This document shows, in pieces, positions 11,877 through 22,250 of a DNA stretch of 64,000 nt. Under the pieces are notes generated by a model. The model did no database searches and had not been told where the DNA came from. It worked only from the letters and a program-made list of their open reading frames with translations. Position 1 is the first letter of the stretch. Every line of letters starts with the position of its first letter. This DNA is from Panax quinquefolius (taxonomy: Eukaryota > Streptophyta > Magnoliopsida > Apiales > Araliaceae). The translations under genes and the position numbers were made by a program. The stretch covers positions 2,429,828 to 2,493,827 of the forward strand of contig CM035161.1 in assembly GCA_020205615.1 (NCBI GenBank). Direction: 5' to 3'.

Positions 11877-14497
11877 TGTGATGCCCCCAAAATAGGTATA
11901 CATCACCCATTCTGAGTTGTCAATACATGGTACAGAAACAACTACAACTTTATTAATACAACATAAAAACTGTGAGTTTAAATACAAATATTGTCATCTA
12001 GACAATATCCATACCCAACTAAGTCCTCATTACAATTATTGAAATATTATTTTACAAAAATGGTGAGGGCTACTAAACAACTCTCTTCTAGAACCATCAT
12101 TCCATACCCCGACTCGTACTCGCTACATTCTCGCCTCCTGAGAAGAAAAATGGAACAAAAAGGAAAAGGGTGAGCTCAACTAGTCCAGTAAAGAACATTA
12201 TGACTAAGATAATATAAAATAAATTATCGTTAGTCTTCAACATGGAAAAATCTGAGAGAATATAATAAACAACAAGTTTTAGATCAATATTCGCAGAGAA
12301 AATAATAATTCATATAAGAGTTACGTGAGAATGAAATCTACTATTATCTATGAATTTAACGGATCCATCATCAATGATTTTTATCCCCTGTAACATCAAT
12401 CAATGCACATCTTGAATCATATATTCATCTTTGCATTACATGCCAAAGATATTCATCGAGAAAGTCGTGTTCATCTCAACACCGCATTCATCTTTGCACT
12501 ACACGCCAAATATATTCATTATATAATCATCAATCTTTTTGCACTACGGGCCAAAGATATTCAATAATATCATCATTTAGGATGAGGATGATGAAAAATA
12601 TTTTAAAGAAAAGCGAATCAAATTGAAACAAAAGAATAAATATTAATGATTCAGTATTTCAAATTTATTTAAATGTCAAAAAATACCCCATAAATAATCA
12701 TAGTGGTGTAAAATTCAAGAATGATCAAAACATGGATACAATCAAAGCTAGTATCCATAATAGATATTTTGGACGAAAAGAAAAATTTTTTTTTTTATGA
12801 ATAAGTGTCGTATTCGTGAATAAGGTCAGAGTATCGTGAATAAAGGTCGATATCGTGAATAAGAAACCCAAACACAAAAGTTCCAAATTTGATTAAAAGT
12901 TCAAACCAATATTTCTAAGATAATGATATTGAAGGAAATAATATCATTTAAGAAGAAAATAATATTCCTTACCTCGAAAGAATAAGATTTAGTTGAAACA
13001 GGATATAAGGCTATGACTTGAACTTATATCAGTATAGCAAGAACACTCAAAGTATTAAAATACTCACAAGAATACGCTCAATATATCGAGAGAGAAAAGA
13101 GAGAAGTCTTCAATTTCGGTGTAATTTTCAATTCTAACCTAAGCACCTATTTATAGGAAAATGCTTAGAACACCAAAACAAAAAATTTAATAAAATATTA
13201 ATATATTTTTATTAAATTCCTACGCACACAATCCTCAACTGAACTCAGCCCCTAGCACATGTTAAATGAGTCTCACAAAATGTAAAAAACCTTTTTCTTA
13301 ATAAAAATAATTAAAACTTCAAAAATTAATTATTTCGGAGCTTCGGAACTTCAATAATTCATAATAAATAGCCCTTTTGTCAGAAAAATTCAAACCACAT
13401 GTCTTTTCCATAGAAAATTCCATTCTCTACAACTTTGCAGAAGAAAATTTTTCTAAATTCCAAATGTAGAAATTGTGAAATCCACAAAGCAGACGATTTT
13501 CGTTTATAATCAAATTTCAGTCAAGAAATGGGGTCCACCGACACACAAAACATGTGTTTATCATTTATTTAGAAAAAAATACTCTTCATCCTCGTATACT
13601 CATATATCCCACATTCATTGTAAAAATATCACCATTATTATATTATTAAAATATAATAATATATTTAAATAAATTTTTATCGAGAAAAAGATAAAATATT
13701 AATTTTCAACAATTGTTACATTAAAAATTTCTCCATCTATATCCACATAAAATCAATATTTTTCTCATCATATAAATCAATAATTAATTATTCACAAATA
13801 ATATTACTGTAATCATAATCTCGATAACAGTAGTTCAGGGATGAGGGGCTTTTCGATAAGGATTTCTCTTCTTGGCGCCGCAATTAGGTGACCAAACCTC
13901 TCCTTAGATGTAACTTTCTAGACATTGCCAATAATGTTATCTAATAATATTATTCAGATAATATGAATTATTCGCTTCGATAATAAAAAAAAATCTTTGT
14001 GTAGTGACAATTATTGAAACAACGGTAATATAAAATATCAACGCGCAAAGAAATATTGAATCAATAAAATCTTGAACAATAATTATCGTAACAATTATTG
14101 AGTAGTGCTTCTTCACGTAAGAATCAATAATTGGTGCAATATCGTATCTTCTTGTGTTTTAACCACAAAAGTATTTTAACAAAGATTAAGCAGTAATAAC
14201 AATCTTAGTTATTTATAACCAACTTATTCTTGTCGTTTTTTCATCCAATCACTTTTTCGTTATGGGGCCCACACAAAGGCTGCTGGTAAATGCATTTAAT
14301 ATTCCCGACAACAAGAATATTCCACGACCAAACAAATATTCCACAACAACAATGAATATTTTATAACCACTTGCTTATTTGAAATATTTGTGCATTTTTA
14401 CCCATAAATAACCACATTAATCAAATCAACCTTTACTATTTCAAAATAATAAATAGAGGAATTTAAATTTCATTTATTAATAATTTGGGGTCTTACA
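11877..14497 (-). mobile_element. Nested Ty3/gypsy solo LTR B (subtype 2), complete
   Basis: A 2621-bp sequence bounded by TGTGATGCCCCC and GGGGTCTTACA, with AATGG at 11872-11876 and again at 14498-14502. It sits inside the protease-coding part of E1. Joining the flanks restores the uninterrupted order seen at 57640-57680 and 53375-53400. It has a minus-strand TATA box at 13148-13157 (CTATTTATAG on plus). Its middle differs from subtype 1: no AATAATAAAG array, and instead the segment shared with 4405-6780. Confidence 0.92.
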
Positions 14498-14502
14498 AAT
14501 GG

Positions 14503-14640
14503 AGTTTCAATCGATAAGTCAAAGTCTAACTTCTCTAGAGTTAAATTTAAAGGTTTAGCGTAAGCAAGAGAGATGAAAGAATGGGTAGAACCAGTATCTA
14601 ATAAGGTATTGACTTCGCAAGAATTTATAATTAACTAACC
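14503..14640 (-). pseudogene. E1 protease fragment
   Basis: The minus-strand translation contains NTLLDTGSTHSFISLAYAKP, the retropepsin catalytic D-T-G followed by S-T-H-S-F-I as in Ty3/gypsy proteases. Solo LTR B splits it from the downstream part. It follows the gag zinc-knuckle region in a different frame, with stops between, so it is non-functional as it stands. Confidence 0.8.
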
Positions 14641-15232
14641 CGTGCTAACTTCGTTCGGGTACTCTCGCTGAGAAGTCACGAAAACGCCTCCTCCCGAAAC
14701 CACCGACTTTGTTTTTTCCGTATCCGCATTTGGTGCCACCGTCCCAGCTGGACTTGACTTTGGTGCACGATAAAATTGGGCTAGGTGACCTTCTTTTCCA
14801 CAATTGTAACATGCTTTAGACTGCATCACGCAGTTTGAACTGATATGTCCCTCCCCTCCGCATTTGAAGCATATAATTGGTGGTCGTTCTCCTTCCTTGA
14901 AAACGGGTGTAAGTGTTGTTGTCTTTCCATCGTTGTTGAACCTTCTCTTCTTGAAATTTCCACTCCTATTATCTTGGCCATGATTACCACTGAAGTGGTT
15001 ACCATTCTTGGCATGATAATTTCTCCCACGATGGTTATCATTGTTCCAATGGCCGTTGCCACCGGTATGATTATTATCGTGTTGTTAGTCGTTGCCTTTT
15101 GGTTGTGCTGACTCATTATCGCGCTCCAATAACTGAGACTTATTCACAACATCTAAATATAAACAAAGTTTGTGAGAAATGAGGTATTGACGTATATCAG
15201 GTTTTAAACCTCTTATAAACATTCGCGTCATT
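14641..15232 (-). pseudogene. E1 gag C-terminal half with two zinc knuckles
   Basis: Reading on the minus strand: FIRGLKPDIRQYLISHKLCL (end of the retrotransposon gag domain), an Asn/Gly/His-rich linker, then a CCHC knuckle [14 protein letters not shown], and a second [14 protein letters not shown] in which the last Cys is replaced by Tyr. This is the nucleocapsid part of gag, which binds RNA in virus-like particles. The N-terminal half of gag and the primer-binding site are missing: an LTR begins directly at 15233. Frameshifts separate the pieces. Confidence 0.8.
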
Positions 15233-16329
15233 TGTGACGCCCCTAAAACAGGTATACATCACCTATTCTGAGTCGCCAAATACATGGTACAGAATACAAA
15301 TACAACTTAATTATATAACAGTCGTATAAAATACGACATAACATAATCTAAGAGTTTTAATAAGAATATTGTCATCTAGACAATATCCACACTCAATGGA
15401 GTCCTCATTACATTTATTGTCACACTATTTAACAGAATAATGAAGACTACTAATGTTATCATCTGGACCGTCACTCCGTTCCCCGACCCTGCTACGTTCT
15501 CATTTCCTGAAGAGAATAATGAAAGCAAAAAGGTGAGCTCAACTAGCCCAGTAAGAAATATTATGACTAAGATAATGCAGAATAAATTATCGTTAGCCTT
15601 CAACAGTGTTAAACTGATACAATATAACAAACATCAAGTTTAACTACAGTGAAACAAGCAATCCATTAGAAGAGTCAAGTAGAGAATAAAATCTACTATC
15701 TTCTATGATTTAAAAGGTTTTTCATCACTTTTATCGTTGAAACTCAGCTTAATAAATAATCCACATCATCCCTGCAATATGGCCAAGGATATTCATTAGT
15801 ATCACAACCAAAAATTATCCATGCACTACGGGCCAAGGATATTCGTGTTTTCATCAACAGTCCTGATCATGCCAAAAAACAATTCATCTTTGCACCCTTG
15901 GCCGAAGAGAATCCATAGCCATAATCACAACAAAAACAGTCCATCAATGCACTACGGGCCAATGAGGACTTTTTCCACATCATTTATAACATTACAGTCA
16001 TGATTATACCGAATAATCCCTGATCATAATCATACCAAGTCCATCTATGCACTACAGGCCACAGATGACTTTCAACATAATATAAACATGAGGATGATGA
16101 CAATGACATAATAATTCAATAAAACAAGTTCAAAAATAAATTTTAAAGATTTATAAATTAATTTATCCAGGAACCAATAACGTCTAAATTGTCAACATGA
16201 TACTGCTTTGTGGAGTAAAAATTCAAGAATGCTTAGAAGAATATTTCCATGAAAAGATACTGAATGAAGCTCAAATATCCAGGATATTCTACTAATTTCA
16301 TGGAGTATAGAAGCCAAAAACTTTAACCA

Positions 16330-16910
16330 ACTGAGTATAATAGAATATATGAAACTGCAAATGGATTTTCGCCCGCCATGCGGTAATCCACATAGACAGA
16401 TCATTTCCACAAGTTAATAAGGAATGAATCTGAAAGGATCATTCACCGTAAATGCGGTAATCCACATAGGCGAGTTATTCCAACAGAGTAACAAAGAATG
16501 GAATCGAAGTCGTGCAGAATCCTTACATCTGAGGATATTCCAAAAGAAGAATAAAGAATGGAACCCGGTCACGCCGTAATCCGCATGCATGGATGTTCCA
16601 ACAAAATAATAAAGAATGGAACCGGTCACGCGTAATCCGCATGCAGCGGATGTTCCAGCAGAATAATAAAGAATGGAATAACAACGAATTCACTAGGCAT
16701 GCAATAATCCTTACAGACGGAGTTATTCCAACAAAATAATAAAGAATGGAATAATGAAGAATTTCACCGTGTATGCGGTGCAGATTAAGATAGTATGAGT
16801 TATTCAATGTAATAATAAAGAATGGAATAATGGAAGAATTTCACCGTGTATGCGGTACTTGGCATAAAGCGGAGTTATTCAACATAATAATAAAGAATGG
16901 AATAACAACC
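16330..16910 (-). repeat. Minisatellite in LTR C
   Basis: About eight imperfect units with ATTCCAACAGAATAATAAAG-like cores and GTAATCCGCATGC spacers. It produces overlapping spurious frames on the minus strand rich in FHSLLFCWN. Confidence 0.75.
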
Positions 16911-17297
16911 ACTTACAGTATTGAAAGAAAATAACTCTCTTCACGTGAATACGAAAGAATAATACCCCTTACCTTAAAAAGAAGAGTATTACATTTTATA
17001 TAAAAAGATTTTACTATATGAAAAACACTATACGTGCACTATGCAAATACTATGCATAATAAAATATAATATACTCTATTTATAATCAAATAAAAACAAA
17101 ACTTTATAAAATGTATTCTATTTTATATAAAAATATTTTACTACGCAAATACTATGCAAACCTTACGCAAAACACTATGTATAATAAAATATAATATATT
17201 GTATTTATAATCAAATAAAACAAAACTTTATAAAAAGTATTACATTTTATATAAAAAGTTTTCTATTTTATTACATTTATAATAATAATAAAATAAA

Positions 17298-17305
<8 letters not shown>

Positions 17306-17345
<40 letters not shown>
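17306..17345. repeat. (AT)n microsatellite
   Basis: About 20 AT dinucleotides within LTR C. A shorter run lies at the homologous site 10108-10128 in the E1 3' LTR. Confidence 0.85.
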
Positions 17346-17350
<5 letters not shown>

Positions 17351-18168
17351 TACGTGACTACCTGCATTCTCCCCCCATTTTTCTTTCGTGGGCCTCAAAT
17401 GTGGCCCCATATGGGCCCACCTTTTAAGAAATTTCTACCGATTATTTTAAAAATGGGTAAATGGGGTCCAACAAATACTTCATAAATATCCCTCAATATT
17501 TTTAACAACATTTATCACCTTTATTATAATTCACAATATTAATCTACCGTGTCGTTCCCGAGAAAAGTGGGCGCTTTCAATAAGGATTTCTCCCTATTAG
17601 GTAGCTTAATTAGGTGACCAAACCTCTACTGAGCAGAACTTCAGACATCGTTAATTAATATGCAAATAATAATATTAATAACTTTGTCGTCTCAATTATT
17701 GATTTAATAATATAAAAAATATGACTATAATTGAATAAAATAATGTGAGATCTTGTCACGACAATTACCGTAGCAATAATTGAACAAAAAGCGAGTGACT
17801 TCTCACGTAAGCATCAATAATCAATCTGGTGTGTTACTTATGCAACCAGCGTAGACATCGTATTTTTTTACTACGGTGTAGTTCAACAGTTTTAACGGTA
17901 ATACTTTTCGCCGTTATTTTTATAAAAAGATAATTTTATCATTTTCTAACTACGACAATACTTCTGTTGTGGGGTCCACCAATGATTGTGCCGTCGTACG
18001 GATATTCCCCGATAAAAAGAATATTCCCCGACCAAACGAATATTTTACAACAACTTGCATACTTTGCAAAATTTATAAATATTACCCACAACTATAACAT
18101 TATATCAAATCCACACCATAATATTTCGAGGAATTTAAATCTTTATTCATAAAATTTGGGGTCTCACA

Positions 18169-18770
18169 ATTTTGTACTTAATTTTTATAATTGATTCGTT
18201 TAATTGCTAGGATGCATACTAGTTTATTATTCTTTGCAATCTGCAGTTGAATTAGATATCAAATTCGTAATTGTTTGGTCACTCTAATTTGATAAGCAAC
18301 TAAAATTAATAATATAGTCCAGATCAAAAGATTATTATATCTTAGGAAAAGTACCCAACTAAATTAAATATAACTACATGTGCTTGTGTTGTTTAGTTTC
18401 ATCGATCTTTCTATTGCTTAAAACTGCTACTAGATTAAATTTTTAGCGCGTGTCTAAGGTTGTTTATTAGTTAGGGTTATTTAGATCGCTTGTTTCTAAT
18501 TAACTATAATTAAGTAAGGAAAGATAAGAAAATAATTCTAACGGTGAATATTCAAAATACTAATTGATTTATATGCTAGAGTCGATGATTAATGTAAATG
18601 TCTAATTGTGGATGTTAACTTAATTCAAGGCTTGTTATTCTAAGTTATTTCGTTAGATTACTCTATGTTAGTTGCATATTTGTTTACTTTGATTAACATT
18701 ATTTAAATTGCCTTTGTTATTCCAACACTTACTTACTTACAGTAATATATAAATATTTTTTACAGTAAGC
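18169..18770 (+). mobile_element. Probable Athila/Tat-like LTR, internal to 3' part
   Basis: The sequence has the composition and ordered landmarks of the U5-side of Athila/Tat-type LTRs: TTTAATTGCTAGGATGCATA, TTGAATTAGATATCAAAT, GTGCTTGTGTTGTTTAG and TCTAACGGTGAATATTC. It resembles 58790-59150 only loosely. Together with 4182-4404 it would make one LTR split by the Ty3/gypsy cluster. The element type rests on family memory and weak similarity. Confidence 0.45.
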
Positions 18771-19102
18771 ATCTCCAACAGCTAGACTATCTGATGGACT
18801 ATATTTAGTCCATATGACATCAGTAAATGTTCTTTAGTCTCCCATCTTTCCAGCAGATGGACTATCTCGTGGACTATAATATAAAAAGATTAAAATAATC
18901 TATGAATTCAAAAAAGCTGCAATTTCCTTCCACTCTCCCATTTAAATATAATTAAAATTATAGTCCATGGACTATCAAGTTCCTAAATTTAGTCTTGCTG
19001 GTACTTCAAATATAGTCACAGACTATATTTAGTCTACCTGCTGGAGCTGGAAGATAAATCCTAGAATAAATATAATCTAGGATTGTGCTGCTGGAGTTGC
19101 TC
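18768..19102. mobile_element. MITE with AGCATCTCCAACAGC ends
   Basis: The left end AGCATCTCCAACAGC pairs with the right end GCTGCTGGAGTTGCT as an imperfect inverted repeat of about 15 bases. The interior is rich in GGACTATATTTAGTCC-like palindromes and has no open frame. About 335 bp, it lies just downstream of the LTV1 pseudogene remnant. Confidence 0.7.
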
Positions 19103-19318
19103 TTAAGACTTTAATTTTGGTTGTCTGTGACCTAGGTGAATGAATTTAAAACAGTCATGGGTTATTTTGAGCTGAAAAACTGATTTGTCTCATTCAAATA
19201 CTTCCAATTACCCGTATACAAAAGTTTTTCTCACCAAATCAAACTGCTCATCCAAAAGGTGGGGAACTCATGGCTTCTCATCAATCACTCTCCTCCTACA
19301 TCCTGATTCCTGCATGAA

Positions 19319-19323
19319 GTATT
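19319..19323. repeat. Target-site duplication GTATT, left
   Basis: GTATT directly left of the copia LTR, repeated at 22251-22255 directly right of the other LTR. Joining across it restores the LTV1 reading. Confidence 0.75.
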
Positions 19324-19490
19324 TAAAAGAATATAATCCCTTGATCTTTTCTCATTTATCCATTGGTAATATATACAAAGTATAAACAAATATTATGCAT
19401 ACAAGTTAGGCTAAGAATAAGGAAACGGTATGATTTTACAACAGAATAATATCCTAAAATATTTACAATAATAATGAGAAGAATCACATA
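19324..19490 (-). repeat. 3' LTR of the LTV1-copia element
   Basis: A direct copy of 22074-22238 with about five differences in 165 bases. Its inner edge (TCACATATATATG) lacks the TGATAGAA start seen in the other LTR, suggesting a small change at the edge. Confidence 0.8.
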
Positions 19491-19575
19491 TATATGTTTG
19501 TGTGAGCGAAGAGGGAGGCTCAGCAGGGGAAGTGGACGGCTGAGTCCGTAGATCTAATGAGGTAGGGGCATGCAA

Positions 19576-20235
19576 TTAATGAAGAATATGGGGATGCAAA
19601 CCATCATCTAAAAATTCATAGGAGGTAGGAGAGGGAGTATGAAGTGTCGAAAAAGGAAATTTAGATTCATCAAAAAGAACATGTCGGGAAATAATAATTT
19701 TCCGATTCGAAATATCATAGCATTTATAACCCCGATGGTTTAACGGATAGCCTAAGAAGACACATGGAGTCGAACGGGCTTGTAATTTATTGATGGTGGT
19801 GGAAGGAAATAAAGGATAACACAAACATCCAAAAACTCGAAGATGGGTATAATCTGGAGTTTTTCCATAAAGAATTTGAGTAGGAGAGTAGTAACGTAAT
19901 GTCTTGGAAGGAAGAATATTTAGAAGGTACGTTACCATTTCGAGAGCATGAGGCCAAAAGGAGGGTGGCATGGAAACATGAGCAAGTAAAGTACGAACCA
20001 TGTTATTGATAGTTTTTATTTTTCGTTCAGCTTTACCATTTTGAGGAGAGGTGTGGGGACATGAGAAGCGAAAATACATACCATTTAATTCACAAAATTT
20101 CCGAAATGGACCATTGTCATAATCACGGCCATTATCACATTGAAATTGTTTAATTTCTTTTTCGAATTGAGTTTTGATATATGCTCTAAATGATAAAAAA
20201 AAATGGAATAAACTTGTGATTTTCTGTACATAGGA
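19576..20235 (-). pseudogene. Copia integrase, C-terminal part
   Basis: The minus-strand frame at 20079-19576 gives CPHTSPQNGKAERKIKTI (the conserved H-T-P/S-Q-N-G with the catalytic-Glu region), then ILYGKTPDYTHLRVFGCLCY and VFLGYP, ending in the GYKCYDI..ISRHVLFDE block. This is the part of the Ty1/copia integrase core that inserts element DNA, plus the region after it. Upstream (20080-20235) the frame is broken. The protein would normally continue into RT; here it stops at about 19576. Confidence 0.88.
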
Positions 20236-20240
20236 AAAGT

Positions 20241-20609
20241 CTACAAGAAATTACTATAATTATCAAGAAAAAGAGCATAGTAACGATGACCGGATGAACT
20301 TAATATAGGAAATGTCCATAAGTCACTGTGAATTATATCAAATGGCATAATAGTAAAAGAACGAGAATCATTAAATGGCAACTTAATGTGTTTTCCAAGA
20401 GGACAAGATTCACAAAAAGAATTGCAAGCCTTATTATATTTAATAAAATTGCTACTACGAAGAGAATTCAAAACGGCATTTCCAGGGTGCCCTAAACGAG
20501 AATGCCATAAATCAAAAGAAAAGAAACAGGAAAAGCGAAGGTAGAAGTGAAGGTGGTGTGCCACGAAGTTTGGTGAAGGATAGAGATCGCTTGAGTTATC
20601 ACATCTCAT
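20241..20609 (-). pseudogene. Copia GAG-pre-integrase zinc domain and integrase start
   Basis: Contains LWHSRLGHPGNAVLNSL and CESCPLGKHIKLPF, the H-H-C-C zinc-binding region preceding copia integrase, followed by FDIIHSDLWTFPILSSSGHR and YYALFLDNYSNFL, which includes the first catalytic Asp context. It is separated from neighbours by frame breaks. Confidence 0.88.
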
Positions 20610-20622
20610 TAGGTGTTTCCCG

Positions 20623-21084
20623 TCATAAATCCTTCATGAGAAAATCCAAATGGGTCAAATTCAATGCAGACACCATATTATCATTAGTAAATTGACGAAC
20701 TGAGATGAGATTTTTAATAAGTTTAGGTGCATGCAACATATTTTTAAGCGTCAAAGGTGGATTTGTTTGGGTTAGTGAGGCACTTCCATAACCAAGTATT
20801 GAAATTGTATGACCATTACCAATAATAATGCGATTATATTTGTTCAAATTAAAATAAGACGAGAAAATACCATGATTAGCAGTCATGTGTGAGGTGGCAC
20901 CGGTATCCATGTACCAATTGTCATCCCGTTGATGGAGGGAGAGAGTGTGCATAGCCGCATCAATGTCTGTAGGTTCGTAGTTCACACTTGGGCTGCTGCC
21001 GTGTAGTGGGCTTGGGAAGGTTGAGGCCCAAGAACTCCTTTTATAGAAGATTGACGGATATGCCCTGTAGTGGGAAATGGGCAA
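20623..21084 (-). pseudogene. Copia protease
   Basis: Contains WYMDTGATSHMTANHG, the aspartic protease D-T-G-A-T-S-H-M-T motif, then IIIGNGHTISILGYGSASL and a LKNMLHAPKLIKNLISVRQF block typical of copia elements. It processes Gag-Pol in intact elements. The frame differs from the adjoining gag and integrase pieces. Confidence 0.88.
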
Positions 21085-22011
21085 GGTGGGCTAGCCCAAG
21101 TGGGAGGTGACCAAGGAGCTCAAGGAGGCATGGAAGCCCATTGTTGCGGCCGACGGTCTTTGAAGGTCGTTCTTGTCGTCCCCACCACGAGATCCACCAC
21201 GGTTTGCCACTACTTACCACCACGACCATCACCATGAGTCTTGGCTTTAGCACTACCACCACCATAATTTTATTATCAGAATTATTATGCCCATTTGCAT
21301 TTGCTTCTTCTTTGTTTGGAATTATTGCCACCGAAACATTATCATTAGTTGAATGCATAATGCAAAGCGGAATCGAACTCGATTCAAGAGCTAAGACGTT
21401 GTTTCATGCTTTCTCTTCTAATGAAAGCATCGAATCAAGCTTGTCTGAAAAGGCTCAAGAGGACGGTGTTAAATGATGGTGACGAACCCGCGTAAGCTTT
21501 CATCAAGCCACGAATCATTTTGAGAACCATGCGTTAAATCGGATACTTTTGCTCCCACGTTGGCGATTGATCATTGACACTTTAAGTCATTGGCAATATG
21601 CAAAGAACATTGGGAAAGTCTCGAAGGTGAGTGTTGGTGAATTGGGTTTCAAGGTGAACGACCCTCGTATTCTTGTTGACTTGGAATAAATCTCCTACAC
21701 TTGCCCCAAGCATCTTTTCTTTGTATCATTCGGATCAATGATAGTGTTGAGAATATCCAAAAAACCGTCTTTATAAATCCATCGCGTGATAATGGCATCG
21801 ATCCTCCGCCAAGTCATTTGTTTTAATCCGTCTTGTGACGACGACTTCCGTGGGAGGGATGAGGTGGTCAAGGACGAGGTTAAGCTGCAGCATGGAGCTT
21901 GAAGAGAGTTGCCCAGTTGTTGTATTGGCCGCTTTCGAGATCGAGAGTGATGGGGATGACTGTTTTGATATTGGTGACAGTGGTGGCGGGATGGAGTTTT
22001 GAGTCAGCCAT
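21085..22011 (-). pseudogene. Copia gag, broken
   Basis: Starts MADSKLHPATTVTNIKTVIP at 22011 on the minus strand, continuing with LDLESGQYNNWATLFKLHAA, the usual N-terminus of this copia gag type (a short leader, then Y-N-W..LF). Later parts are in several frames, with a Gly/Asn/His-rich C-terminal zone around 21130-21330. Translation is interrupted by frameshifts. Confidence 0.75.
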
Positions 22012-22061
22012 TGATACAGGGAAGAAGAAGATGGCAAAAGGTAGGGAGGAAGAAAACTGGG

Positions 22062-22073
22062 GCTCTGATACCA
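22062..22073 (-). promoter_or_regulatory. Copia primer-binding site
   Basis: The minus strand reads TGGTATCAGAGC directly next to the LTR end, complementary to the 3' end of initiator Met tRNA. It fixes the left edge of the 5' LTR at 22074. Confidence 0.9.
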
Positions 22074-22250
22074 TAAAAAAATATAATCCCTTGATCTTTT
22101 CTCATTCATCCATTGGTAATATATACAAAGTATAAACAAATATTATGCCTACAAGTTAGGCTAAGAATAAGAAAACGGTATGATTTTACAACAGAATAAT
22201 ATCCTAAAATATTTACAATAATAACGAGAAGAATCACATATATTCTATCA
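22074..22250 (-). repeat. 5' LTR of the LTV1-copia element
   Basis: 177 bp; on the minus strand it starts TGATAGAATATATGTG. It is followed by the GTATT duplication at 22251-22255. Confidence 0.8.

Larger units (their letters stand above)
15233..18168 (-). mobile_element. Ty3/gypsy LTR C (subtype 1), probably 5' LTR side of E1
   Basis: 2936 bp from TGTGACGCCCC to GGGGTCTCACA, minus orientation, complete at both ends. It abuts gag without the expected leader and primer-binding site. It could be the 5' LTR of E1 after an exact-edge deletion, or a later insertion with a deletion. The five bases on each side (TCATT and ATTTT) do not match. Internal marks are the 15720-16090 GGCCAAGGATATT repeats, the 16330-16910 array and an (AT)n run at 17306-17345. 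Confidence 0.75.
19324..22250 (-). mobile_element. Deletion-derivative Ty1/copia element in LTV1 pseudogene
   Basis: A 2.93-kb element with direct terminal repeats (19324 to about 19490, and 22074-22250) that are near-identical over 165 bp, a primer-binding site beside the right LTR, and GTATT duplications. On the minus strand the order is gag, protease, GAG-pre-integrase, integrase. Coding sequence then ends about 80 bases before the 3' LTR, so reverse transcriptase and RNase H are absent. Frames are broken in several places. The near-identity of the short LTRs suggests fairly recent insertion, with mobilisation in trans. Confidence 0.88.

Noticed and set aside
14845..15111. 88-codon plus-strand frame, hydrophobic, looking like a membrane protein; also 59583-59807
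   Set aside because: Antisense of the Asn/Gly/His-rich gag linker of the Ty3/gypsy elements, which reads as Val/Ile/Met-rich on the other strand.
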